Positions 1-5,109 of a stretch of DNA of 5,109 bases are shown piece after piece (within the stretch, counting starts at the first letter, position 1; the number at the start of each line of letters is the position of its first letter). The DNA comes from Clostridium_AD sp047624165 (GTDB lineage Bacteria; Bacillota; Clostridia; Clostridiales; Clostridiaceae), in NCBI GenBank assembly GCA_047624165.1, contig JBLHPD010000290.1, positions 1 through 5,109 on the forward strand. The letters run 5' to 3'. The position numbers and the translations under genes were made by a program. Under the pieces are notes generated by a model. The model saw only the letters and a program-made list of their open reading frames with translations. It was not told the DNA's origin and did not search any database.

Positions 1-10
1 TACCTATTTT

Positions 11-25
11 TAGACCGGGGGTCTA
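11..25. repeat. Short perfect hairpin, TAGACC-GGG-GGTCTA
   Basis: A 6-bp perfect stem with a 3-base loop stands out as a GC-rich island in AT-rich DNA. Neither strand has a run of T directly after the stem, so it is not a convincing terminator. Small subterminal hairpins like this occur at ends of IS200/IS605-type elements, but nothing else in the window supports that identity. Confidence 0.4.
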
Positions 26-47
26 CGACCATAGTTTTATATTATCA

Positions 48-73
48 CAGGTATTCCATATAGGGAATGCCTG
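48..73. repeat. Inverted repeat, 10-bp stem, 6-base loop
   Basis: CAGGTATTCC at 48-57 pairs with GGAATGCCTG at 64-73 with one G-T type wobble, around the loop ATATAG. There is no T tract on either side, so a terminator is unlikely. It shares the GGTATTC core with repeats further right (243-289), which suggests a related repeat family rather than chance. Confidence 0.4.
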
Positions 74-200
74 AGTAGTAACGATAATCTTATTAATACC
101 TCAAGTAATACACAATAATTTTTTCAAAAATACTTCTCTTATTATTTAATATAAATGCCCCTTATGCTTCAAATAAATTGAACCACTAAAAATGGACATT

Positions 201-250
201 GCAAAAATACCTCTAATCGTAGGATAATTGAAACTATGATTAGGGGTATT
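201..250 (-). terminator. Probable rho-independent terminator after the TPR gene
   Basis: Read on the minus strand, AATACCCCTAATC (250-238) pairs with GATTAGAGGTATT (218-206) through 13 positions with one wobble, and TTTTT (207-203) follows and overlaps the stem end. The loop is large (19 bases), though three more pairs can form inside it. It begins about 70 bases past the TAG stop of the TPR gene, the expected place. The stem is AT-rich, so the strength is uncertain. Confidence 0.5.
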
Positions 251-289
251 CAAAATTATTATTAAGAGGTATTCAAACAGTATTATTAA
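243..289. repeat. Imperfect tandem repeat, two units of 23-24 bp
   Basis: Unit one (243-265) and unit two (266-289) share G-R-G-GTATTCAAA followed by a TATTATTAA-like tail. They differ by a few bases and one insertion. The first unit also supplies one arm of the terminator hairpin. The role is unknown; it may be a fragment of an intergenic repeat family. Confidence 0.45.
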
Positions 290-318
290 ATTCTACTAAG
301 ATAATATTGTTATTCACA

Positions 319-1932
319 CTACAGTATTATTTTATCTAGATCTTCAAAAAACTCTATTAATTCATTCTCATTATTTATACAATCATATTTTTTATAATTA
401 TTACCATCCAACTTAGAATCACTCATTTTTGCCTGGGCTAATATGTTAAAATATTTGAGCATATTATTAGAATTTATAAATTGAATTCTAAATTCCACGG
501 GAACGCTAAAAACTATATTTTTAACCTGTATGCATGCATCAACATAACAACTTATAGCTTTCACATAATCATCTTCTTTAAAATAGCATTCTCCTAAACT
601 GTTACATATCTTTAGCTGTAGTTTGCTGTTTTGCTTTTCTGCTGCTAATTCTAATGTACTATTTAGCATTTGCTCTTTTTCTTCATTATTACATCTTAAA
701 GCTTCTATGTATTTATGCTTTAAACTTATATATCCATTTTCTATGGCCATCTCTTCATACTCATCTACTAATTTAAAAGCTAATTCTCTCTGTTCTAACT
801 CCACTAGTTCTAAAGCAACCTCATACACTATATCCGAGATAACCTTAGGACTTTTATATTTTGATAGTATATATGTGATTCCTTCTATAGCTCCTAATAT
901 GTCCGTTTTATTCTTAGCTTCTTTAAGTTTCATAAATTCATAGACAATTCCTGTATTCCATTTAATTATTGTCTCTTCCTCACCTAACATATTTAAACCT
1001 TGTTTAATATTATATCTAGCTTTGTTAGTTTCACCGAATTCTAAATATAAACTTGCAGCTGATTTATAGTACCAAGGCAATCTGACTCCTTGGTCAGGAA
1101 AAGTTGTAAGCTCTTCACTAGCTAAATTAAAATATTCATAAGCTTCTTTATAATTATTTATACTTAGATTTATACTGGTCAAGATTACATATGAATAAAA
1201 AACCATAGGCTCCATATGTGCTCCCACTGCTTTTTCTAAACCCAGTTTACACCAATATATTGCTTCATCAAATCTTAAACATTTATAATATGCTTCTCCA
1301 ATATTAAAATATGCATACACATTAAATTCTGAATAGTTACTATCTTCACTTTGCTCTTTTAATTTAAAGAAATATTCAAGTGCTTTTTCATTATCTTGTA
1401 ATTTATCTGAATATGATGCGCCAATGTTATTTAAAACCCCTAAAATTCCTCTTAAACAATTTTCTTTTTCAAAGCACGCCAATGACTGTTTAAGTAAATC
1501 TAACTGTTCATCTACACTAGCTATTTCACGATATACCATTGCTAACCCATTTAGAATTCTTCCCTTATAAATAATATGTTCCTCTGTACAAAGCTTTAAA
1601 GCTTCATTTCCTATTTCTCGGGCTTTATAATTTTCATTTCTTACATCATATAATTTAAGCAAATATAGGCTAATATCTAGTTTCCCCTTAACATAATCTA
1701 AATCCCGAAGAAGTTCTTCAACTACTCCTGCATACTTTATGCTAATTTCTATTTTACCCATTTGGAAATAGCTTTCTGTTATTCTTATTAATGCATCCAC
1801 TTGATATTTTTTATCTTCTAAAAGCACAGCGATATCATAGGCGCTTTTAAAGTATTTAAGGCTCTCATCTATATCCCCATTTTTCACCTGTAGATCTCCA
1901 AGCTCTATTTTTAATTCAAATTTACTTTTCAT
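319..1932 (-). CDS. TPR-repeat protein, 537 aa, no output domain
   Basis: This is an all-helical protein built of roughly ten tetratricopeptide-like repeats. Clear ones lie near residues 7-40, 45-78, 124-157, 163-197, 204-237, 243-276 and 441-474. They show the usual pattern of paired helices with small and aromatic positions, such as NNIGASYSD, NIGEAYYK and NSLGECYFKEDDY. No signal peptide, membrane helix, HTH, kinase, GGDEF or ATPase motif is visible, so it is probably a cytoplasmic binding or scaffold protein. The repeats and the linker after them (VPVEFRIQFINS, residues 478-489) resemble, from memory, the TPR section of large clostridial proteins with an AAA-type ATPase before it and a GAF plus histidine kinase or GGDEF domain after it. 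On that view this is a freed module. The start is the first ATG after an in-frame TAA that touches it, with AAGGG nine bases upstream. The ligand and function are unknown. Confidence 0.85.
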   Translation of the reverse strand: MKSKFELKIELGDLQVKNGDIDESLKYFKSAYDIAVLLEDKKYQVDALIRITESYFQMGKIEISIKYAGVVEELLRDLDYVKGKLDISLYLLKLYDVRNENYKAREIGNEALKLCTEEHIIYKGRILNGLAMVYREIASVDEQLDLLKQSLACFEKENCLRGILGVLNNIGASYSDKLQDNEKALEYFFKLKEQSEDSNYSEFNVYAYFNIGEAYYKCLRFDEAIYWCKLGLEKAVGAHMEPMVFYSYVILTSINLSINNYKEAYEYFNLASEELTTFPDQGVRLPWYYKSAASLYLEFGETNKARYNIKQGLNMLGEEETIIKWNTGIVYEFMKLKEAKNKTDILGAIEGITYILSKYKSPKVISDIVYEVALELVELEQRELAFKLVDEYEEMAIENGYISLKHKYIEALRCNNEEKEQMLNSTLELAAEKQNSKLQLKICNSLGECYFKEDDYVKAISCYVDACIQVKNIVFSVPVEFRIQFINSNNMLKYFNILAQAKMSDSKLDGNNYKKYDCINNENELIEFFEDLDKIIL

Positions 1933-1941
1933 TTATTCACG

Positions 1942-1960
1942 CCCTTAGCACATTATTATA
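1942..1960 (-). promoter_or_regulatory. Possible -10 box and ribosome site of the TPR gene
   Basis: On the minus strand a perfect TATAAT lies at 1960-1955 and AAGGG at 1946-1942, nine bases before the ATG at 1932. No good -35 box is found 16-19 bases further up (TCTACG at 17). The leader would be under 20 bases. The ribosome site is more secure than the promoter. Confidence 0.35.
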
Positions 1961-2052
1961 AAAGCTTCTTCTGTTATCGTAGAAACATCTTTTACTTTAT
2001 GTAGAAGATCCTGCAGTTTGTGAAATATTCTACTAAATATCTGAGAATTCAA
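1945..2052 (-). CDS. Possible 35-residue small ORF before the TPR gene
   Basis: A TTG codon (2052-2050) preceded by GAAAGGATAAAAG, a fair ribosome site, opens a 35-codon frame ending in TAA at 1947-1945. That stop sits inside the TAAGGG that serves as the TPR gene's ribosome site, a layout typical of translational coupling. The peptide is basic and amphipathic in its middle (KLQDLLHKVKDV) and ends TITEEAFIIMC. It has no recognised family and no signal sequence. Its first codons overlap the end of the kinase remnant in another frame, and TTG is a weak start, so it may be fortuitous. Confidence 0.25.
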   Translation of the reverse strand: MNSQIFSRIFHKLQDLLHKVKDVSTITEEAFIIMC

Positions 2053-2344
2053 CTTTTATCCTTTCTAGCCTACTATCCTCATGTTGTGAATAGAGTTTAG
2101 TCTGCGCTTCTTCATTTATTGTTACCACCGGCAATTCAACAATAAATTCAGAACCCATGCCATATTCACTCTTCACAGTTATAGTACCGTCCTGCATTTC
2201 TACAAGCGCTTTTACTAGTGACAGTCCTATGCCACTTCCCTCTCTATTTCTAGTAAAAGATTTATCTACCTGCCTAAACCTTTGAAAAATAAGTTCTAGC
2301 TTATCTTCCTGTATAACAAAAGAAGTTATTAATAAATCAAAGCA
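2033..2344 (-). pseudogene. Sensor histidine kinase, C-terminal fragment
   Basis: The minus-strand frame reads the end of a HATPase_c domain. EDKLELIFQRFRQVDKSFTR is the F box region, GSGIGLSLVK the G2 box, and GSEFIVELP the final strand, followed by a tail ending IKVEFSDI and a TAG stop at 2035-2033. The recognisable kinase part begins near 2311. Above it the frame is unrelated and meets TGA at 2347-2345. The N box, G1 box, phosphoacceptor histidine and all sensor domains are missing and there is no start codon, so no active kinase can be made. In the family this would be the last quarter or less of the protein. The remaining codons are clean, which points to recent loss, probably by a rearrangement that placed the galactosidase locus against it. 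No response regulator is visible nearby. Confidence 0.85.
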
Positions 2345-2348
2345 TCAT

Positions 2349-2377
2349 AAAAACCTCGACTAATTGATTAATCGAGG
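2349..2377 (-). terminator. Strong rho-independent terminator after galA
   Basis: On the minus strand the arms CCTCGATTAA and TTAGTCGAGG (2377-2354) form a 10-bp stem with one G-T pair and the four-base loop TCAA. TTTTT at 2353-2349 follows at once. It begins 22 bases past the galactosidase stop. On the plus strand no T run follows the stem, so it is one-directional. It should keep galactosidase transcripts out of the kinase remnant and TPR gene, which would then need their own promoter. Confidence 0.9.
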
Positions 2378-2399
2378 CTTCACAATAATAGAACATTCC

Positions 2400-4592
2400 C
2401 TAATATTTTTTCAATCTCCAAACATAACTTGTGAAATCGCCCTTAAGTTTTGGTACAACCATCCCAGCATACATTAGCTCATCTCCACCATATATATAAT
2501 CTGTACCAATTACTCTATAATTCATTTCTGGCTCTAAACCTTTAAGCTTTAATATTTTTAATTTCACATTACATTCCGCTAATTTTTTAAAGTAACTTAC
2601 AACCACGTCTTCTTTATTTTCGGAAATAAACATCCAAGCAGCGTCATTATTTTCAAAAGGACTTATCAACCTATAAAAATCTCCAAATTGAACTGTATGC
2701 CTAATTTCTTTATATTCTTCAATTTGCCTTTTTACAGTTTCTTTTTCTTCATCTGCCATCTTAATAACATCTAATTCATATCCAAAATTTCCACCCATTG
2801 CAACATTTCCTCTTGTTGTTAGCGGCGTAATCCTATGCACTTGATGATTAGGTACAGCCGAGACATGAGCACCCATGGTTATGCTTGGATAAACCAAACT
2901 AGTGCCGTATTGAATTTCCAATCGTTCTATTGCATCACTATCATCACTTGTCCAAGCTTGTGGCATATAATAAAGCATTCCTGGGTCAAATCTTCCACCT
3001 CCACTAGCACAGCTCTCAAATAGAACCTCTGGAAATTTTGTTGTTAATTCCTCCATTACCCTATATAGTCCTAGCATATATCTATGTGCGGTTTCTCTTT
3101 GTCTACCAGCCTCCAACGTAGCCGATCCAACTTCTGACATAAATCTATTCATATCCCATTTCACATATGAAATATTATTAGAATAAAGATTGTCTGATAA
3201 CATTTCAACTATAGCATCACATACTTCTGTTCTAGAAAAATCTAAAACCATTTGATTTCTTCCAATTGATCGCTCTCTTCCTTTAACATGTATGCACCAA
3301 TCTGGATGAGCTCTAAATAGATTACTATCCTCTGAAATCATTTCTGGTTCAAACCATAATCCAAACTTAAGTCCAATGTCATTTATATCCTCCGAAAGCT
3401 TTGTAAGTCCGTTTGGTAGCTTTTCTTTATTTGCATACCAATCCCCAAGTGAGGTAGTATCATCATTCCTATTTCCAAACCAACCATCATCTAGTACAAA
3501 TAACTCTACCCCCAGTTTCTTCGCTTCTCTAGCAATGTTCTTTATAATATCTTCATTAAAATCGAAATAAGTTGCTTCCCAATTATTTATAAGAATTGGT
3601 CTTTCTTTATCTCTATGACTTCCTCTGCAAAGGCGTTTTCTATATAAACTGTGGAAAGTCCGTGACATTTTGGAAAGCCCACTATCTGAATATACCATAA
3701 CCACCTCAGGGGTTTGAAAATTTTCACCTGGTTTTAAAAGCCAAGTAAAATCAAAGGGATTAATTCCAATCTGGACCCTAGCAGTGTTATACTGACATAC
3801 CTCTACATTAGCTAGAAAATTACCACTATACACTAAATTAATTCCGTAAACTTCTCCGTTATCTTCATCTACATTTTTTCTCATTAAAGCTATAAATGGG
3901 TTTTGCTGTGGACTGCTTGCGCTTCTTCTGCTTTCAATAGATTGATTTCCACTAACTAAAGCTCTTTTAATAATACTTCTTTCTCTTGACCAAGCACCTG
4001 ATAATTGTAATAAGTCAAAATCGTCATCACTAAAATCTACACTAGCACTTAATGCCCTTAATACTTTCAAATCTTTTGAACCTGAATTAATCAAATTTGA
4101 AGATCTTGTAATCACATCATAATCTTTATATGCTGTATAGCTGAGCATTACTAATAAACCACTTAATTCATCCTTTAAAGTTATTTCTAAGGTCTCTGCT
4201 TCTTCAGTTATCTCTACATATGTACTTGGTAAACCTTCTAATTTTTTCTTTCCAGGCAAAATCTTATGACTTAAGTATTTCAAATCTGAAACTGTAGAAC
4301 CATCTTCTAGTTGAATTTGGTATGCTGGTGAACGCAAATCCGTGTTCCCGAATGATGGATATTCCTGTGGTAAAATATCTAAAGAAAAACCTTCTACTCT
4401 ATCCTTTGCAAACATAAATCCGTTAAATTGATCACCTTTAAAGGGTTTCAAATAATCTAATTTAAAATCTCTTATTTTTTTACCCCAGTATATATGTTGT
4501 AAATATTTTGATTCAATTATCTGTATTATATAACTTGTATCTTTAGCTTTAAGGTGAAAAATTTTACTTTCTTCATAATAAGATATCGGCAT
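2400..4592 (-). CDS. galA: Alpha-galactosidase, glycoside hydrolase family 36
   Basis: This enzyme hydrolyses terminal alpha-1,6-galactosyl residues (melibiose, raffinose, stachyose) with retention of configuration. At 730 residues it is the normal length for the bacterial GH36 group that forms tetramers, and it lacks a signal peptide, so it acts in the cytoplasm. An N-terminal beta-sandwich (about 1-330) is followed by the (beta/alpha)8 barrel (about 331-640) and a C-terminal beta domain. By family comparison, the nucleophile is Asp480 in YVKWDMNR and the acid/base is Asp550 in QAWTSDDSDA. Substrate contacts are Asp368 and Asp369 (FVLDDGWFG), Trp413 (GLWFEPE), Arg445 (RSIGRNQ), Cys528 (ESCASGGGRFD) and probably Asp54 (FKGDQ). 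All are present, so the enzyme should be active. The ATG start has AGGAGG eight bases upstream. It is transcribed divergently from an AraC-type gene, its likely activator, and ends at its own terminator. No transporter is adjacent on its downstream side. The symbol follows common family naming. Confidence 0.96.
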   Translation of the reverse strand: MPISYYEESKIFHLKAKDTSYIIQIIESKYLQHIYWGKKIRDFKLDYLKPFKGDQFNGFMFAKDRVEGFSLDILPQEYPSFGNTDLRSPAYQIQLEDGSTVSDLKYLSHKILPGKKKLEGLPSTYVEITEEAETLEITLKDELSGLLVMLSYTAYKDYDVITRSSNLINSGSKDLKVLRALSASVDFSDDDFDLLQLSGAWSRERSIIKRALVSGNQSIESRRSASSPQQNPFIALMRKNVDEDNGEVYGINLVYSGNFLANVEVCQYNTARVQIGINPFDFTWLLKPGENFQTPEVVMVYSDSGLSKMSRTFHSLYRKRLCRGSHRDKERPILINNWEATYFDFNEDIIKNIAREAKKLGVELFVLDDGWFGNRNDDTTSLGDWYANKEKLPNGLTKLSEDINDIGLKFGLWFEPEMISEDSNLFRAHPDWCIHVKGRERSIGRNQMVLDFSRTEVCDAIVEMLSDNLYSNNISYVKWDMNRFMSEVGSATLEAGRQRETAHRYMLGLYRVMEELTTKFPEVLFESCASGGGRFDPGMLYYMPQAWTSDDSDAIERLEIQYGTSLVYPSITMGAHVSAVPNHQVHRITPLTTRGNVAMGGNFGYELDVIKMADEEKETVKRQIEEYKEIRHTVQFGDFYRLISPFENNDAAWMFISENKEDVVVSYFKKLAECNVKLKILKLKGLEPEMNYRVIGTDYIYGGDELMYAGMVVPKLKGDFTSYVWRLKKY

Positions 4593-4600
4593 TTTGTCTT

Positions 4601-4606
4601 CCTCCT
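4601..4606 (-). promoter_or_regulatory. Ribosome binding site of galA
   Basis: AGGAGG on the minus strand lies eight bases before the ATG at 4592. It is a full-consensus site and fixes the start of the alpha-galactosidase. Confidence 0.92.
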
Positions 4607-4635
4607 ATTAGTTTCAATCTACAAATTTATTATTG

Positions 4636-4710
4636 TTAACTCTTTGATCCAGTGCTATCAATACCTTTTATAAATTGTTTTCGGAATATACTAAATGTTA
4701 TTTTAAGCAT
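4636..4710 (-). CDS. Possible 24-residue leader peptide, second of two
   Basis: ATG at 4710-4708 is preceded by GAGGA at a spacing of six bases. The frame ends in TAA at 4638-4636, 43 bases before the galactosidase start. The peptide starts MLKITFSIFRKQF and is basic. It resembles no family I know. It begins two bases after the stop of the preceding mini-ORF, so the two could be translated in sequence. It may be a regulatory leader peptide, the stub of a lost gene, or chance in AT-rich DNA. Confidence 0.3.
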   Translation of the reverse strand: MLKITFSIFRKQFIKGIDSTGSKS

Positions 4711-4776
4711 AATTAATCCTCGCTATTTTTTAAAAATAAATAATAACTATTTATTCTTAAAATGTTATTTTCAAGC
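4693..4776. repeat. Direct repeat of 16-17 bp in the galA leader
   Basis: On the minus strand GCTTGAAAATAACATTT (4776-4760) recurs as GCTTAAAATAACATTT (4708-4693), differing by a single G. The copies start 68 bases apart. The second overlaps codons 2-6 of the second mini-ORF, and the first lies in the first mini-ORF in another frame. This could be a pair of protein binding sites or the trace of a short duplication. Confidence 0.45.
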
Positions 4777-4787
4777 GATTTAATCAT
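4713..4787 (-). CDS. Possible 24-residue leader peptide, first of two
   Basis: ATG at 4787-4785 has GAGG seven bases upstream (4798-4795). The frame ends GAG GAT TAA at 4715-4713, so its last codons contain the ribosome site of the next mini-ORF, as in translational coupling. The peptide starts MIKSLENNILRI and ends LKNSED. It lies within the predicted galactosidase transcript. No homology is recognised. Having the same length (24 codons) as its neighbour is notable but could be coincidence. Confidence 0.28.
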   Translation of the reverse strand: MIKSLENNILRINSYYLFLKNSED

Positions 4788-4829
4788 CTGAAAACCTCTA
4801 TTTACCTATGGTAGCTTTTGTTAATATTT

Positions 4830-4859
4830 ATTGTACTTTACCCTATTATGAACTGTAAA
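4830..4859 (-). promoter_or_regulatory. Predicted sigma-A promoter of galA
   Basis: On the minus strand TTTACA (4859-4854) and TACAAT (4835-4830) each match consensus at five of six bases and are 18 bases apart. Transcription would start near 4823, giving a leader of about 230 bases. The -35 box touches the direct repeat at 4855-4879, as expected for a promoter under control of a regulator bound just upstream. No comparably good promoter was seen closer to the gene. Confidence 0.55.
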
Positions 4860-4879
4860 TATTTATAAGTAAATGATTA
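4855..4879. promoter_or_regulatory. Candidate operator, direct repeats GTAAATATTTA / GTAAATGATTA
   Basis: Two 11-bp copies (4855-4865 and 4869-4879) differ at two positions and repeat with a 14-bp period, between the galactosidase -35 box and the regulator's promoter. The first copy includes the palindrome TAAATATTTA. AraC-family proteins usually bind direct repeats, so the divergent regulator is the natural candidate. AT-rich background makes chance similarity possible. Confidence 0.35.
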
Positions 4880-4894
4880 CATGTCTACAAAATA

Positions 4895-4903
4895 TGTTAT
4901 AAT
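4895..4903 (+). promoter_or_regulatory. Extended -10 promoter of the araC-type gene
   Basis: TGTTATAAT combines a perfect TATAAT (4898-4903) with a TG one base upstream, the extended -10 element. The -35 area is poor (GATTAC at 17 bases), which extended -10 promoters tolerate. Transcription would begin near 4910, about 20 bases before the GTG start. The AAGGA at 4919-4923 serves as ribosome site. Confidence 0.6.
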
Positions 4904-4932
4904 GTCCACATGAATTAAAAGGATGTGATGAA

Positions 4933-5109
4933 GTGGAACTATGGTGTGTTGAAGATAATAATTTTACTAATACAGATTTGAATTTTTATGATTGTGGTGA
5001 AGAAATATGTGTACCAGAGTATTCTTTTGGACCTGTAGCTAGAGATCATTTTATTATACATTTTATACTCAGCGGAAAAGGTACTTTTAAATCTGGTATA
5101 AAGCTATAT
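4933..5109 (+). CDS. AraC-family transcriptional regulator, N-terminal part
   Basis: Only the first 59 codons are in the window; the frame stays open to its end. They encode the start of the AraC-type cupin sugar-sensing domain, marked by VPEYSFGPVARDHFIIHFIL and then SGKGTF, the usual pattern of the PF02311 arm and first strands. The DNA-binding domain, two HTH motifs near the C-terminus in this family, lies beyond the window. The start is taken as GTG at 4933: AAGGA lies nine bases upstream, the frame is closed by TAA at 4900-4902, and no ATG, GTG or TTG intervenes. Being divergent from the alpha-galactosidase, it probably activates that gene in response to an alpha-galactoside or its product, which is inference from layout. 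Confidence 0.88.
   Translation, partial: MELWCVEDNNFTNTDLNFYDCGEEICVPEYSFGPVARDHFIIHFILSGKGTFKSGIKLY

Larger units (their letters stand above)
1..318. other. Non-coding, AT-rich stretch with short repeats
   Basis: No open reading frame with a credible start, ribosome site or recognisable product was found on either strand here. It lies downstream of the minus-strand TPR gene. It holds two small hairpins (11-25 and 48-73), an inverted pair forming a probable terminator (206-250), and an imperfect tandem repeat (243-289). The core GGTATT, or its complement, recurs at five places (48-55, 95-102, 206-213, 243-250, 266-273). A piece of a decayed mobile element is possible, but no transposase remnant could be read. 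Confidence 0.6.
4593..4932. promoter_or_regulatory. Divergent control region between galA and araC-type gene
   Basis: These 340 bases separate two divergent genes. The right third holds back-to-back promoters with about 15 bases between their -35 areas and a direct repeat bridging them. The left two thirds form an unusually long leader for the galactosidase, about 230 bases from the predicted start of transcription. The leader carries two mini-ORFs, a 16-17 bp repeated element and a weak AT-only hairpin (4732-4758, 11-bp stem). No riboswitch class was recognised, and no catabolite-repression (cre) site was noticed in a by-eye scan. Confidence 0.6.

Noticed and set aside
48..73. Hairpin considered as a terminator
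   Set aside because: Neither strand has a T run after the stem, and no gene ends close to it on the correct side.
126..205. Minus-strand short frame starting ATG TCC ATT TTT
   Set aside because: It is under 20 codons, has no ribosome site, and no product resemblance could be seen.
623..943. Plus-strand open frame of 106 codons
   Set aside because: It lies wholly inside the TPR gene on the opposite strand. Its serine- and cysteine-rich composition reflects the complement of a Glu/Lys/Leu-rich coding frame, and it resembles no protein.
2033..2344. Kinase fragment considered as a functional small protein
   Set aside because: It has no start codon or ribosome site at its 5' end and lacks the N and G1 boxes needed to bind ATP. 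A strong terminator lies just upstream.
2835..3023. Plus-strand open frame of 62 codons
   Set aside because: It is antisense to the catalytic region of the alpha-galactosidase and has no plausible family, so it is a shadow of the real gene.
3376..3570. Plus-strand open frame of 64 codons rich in Ser and Phe
   Set aside because: It is antisense to the conserved LDDGWFG region of the galactosidase, and its composition is typical of a shadow frame.
4732..4758. Hairpin in the galA leader considered as an attenuator
   Set aside because: The 11-bp stem is almost entirely A-T with one wobble. Such a stem is too weak to end transcription and is expected by chance in this composition.

Overview
This window looks like a low-GC Firmicute, most likely Clostridium or a close relative. 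The DNA is very AT-rich. Shine-Dalgarno sites are strong (AGGAGG before the alpha-galactosidase). The protein segments recall clostridial families: a TPR module of the kind found in large multidomain signalling proteins, a sensor-kinase C-terminus ending in VEFSDI, and a GH36 enzyme paired with an AraC-type regulator. The species cannot be fixed from sequence alone.

Layout, left to right. Bases 1-318 hold no gene. They carry several short inverted and direct repeats built around GGTATT, one of which forms a plausible minus-strand terminator. Bases 319-1932 (minus) encode a 537-residue protein made almost entirely of TPR-like helical repeats, with no DNA-binding, kinase or other output domain. 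Bases 2033-2344 (minus) hold the last ~90 codons of a sensor histidine kinase with no start codon and most of the gene missing: a clear pseudogene fragment. A strong rho-independent terminator at 2349-2377 (minus) separates this wreckage from the intact GH36 alpha-galactosidase gene at 2400-4592 (minus, 730 residues). All expected catalytic residues of that enzyme can be located. Bases 4593-4932 form a divergent control region with two back-to-back promoters, a 14-bp-period direct repeat between them, and a ~230-nt galactosidase leader containing two consecutive 24-codon mini-ORFs. From 4933 (plus) an AraC-family regulator begins and runs off the window.

How the parts fit. The right half is a classic sugar-use arrangement: an AraC-type activator transcribed divergently from a cytoplasmic alpha-galactosidase, which would release galactose from melibiose or raffinose-type sugars. 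No transporter is visible. The left half looks like a decay zone of signalling genes: a kinase remnant cut off exactly at the galactosidase terminator, and a TPR protein that may be an orphaned sensor module. No phage, CRISPR, rRNA or tRNA gene was recognised. The least expected signals are the paired mini-ORFs in the galactosidase leader, a 35-codon ORF whose stop overlaps the TPR gene's ribosome site, and the repeat cluster at 1-318.
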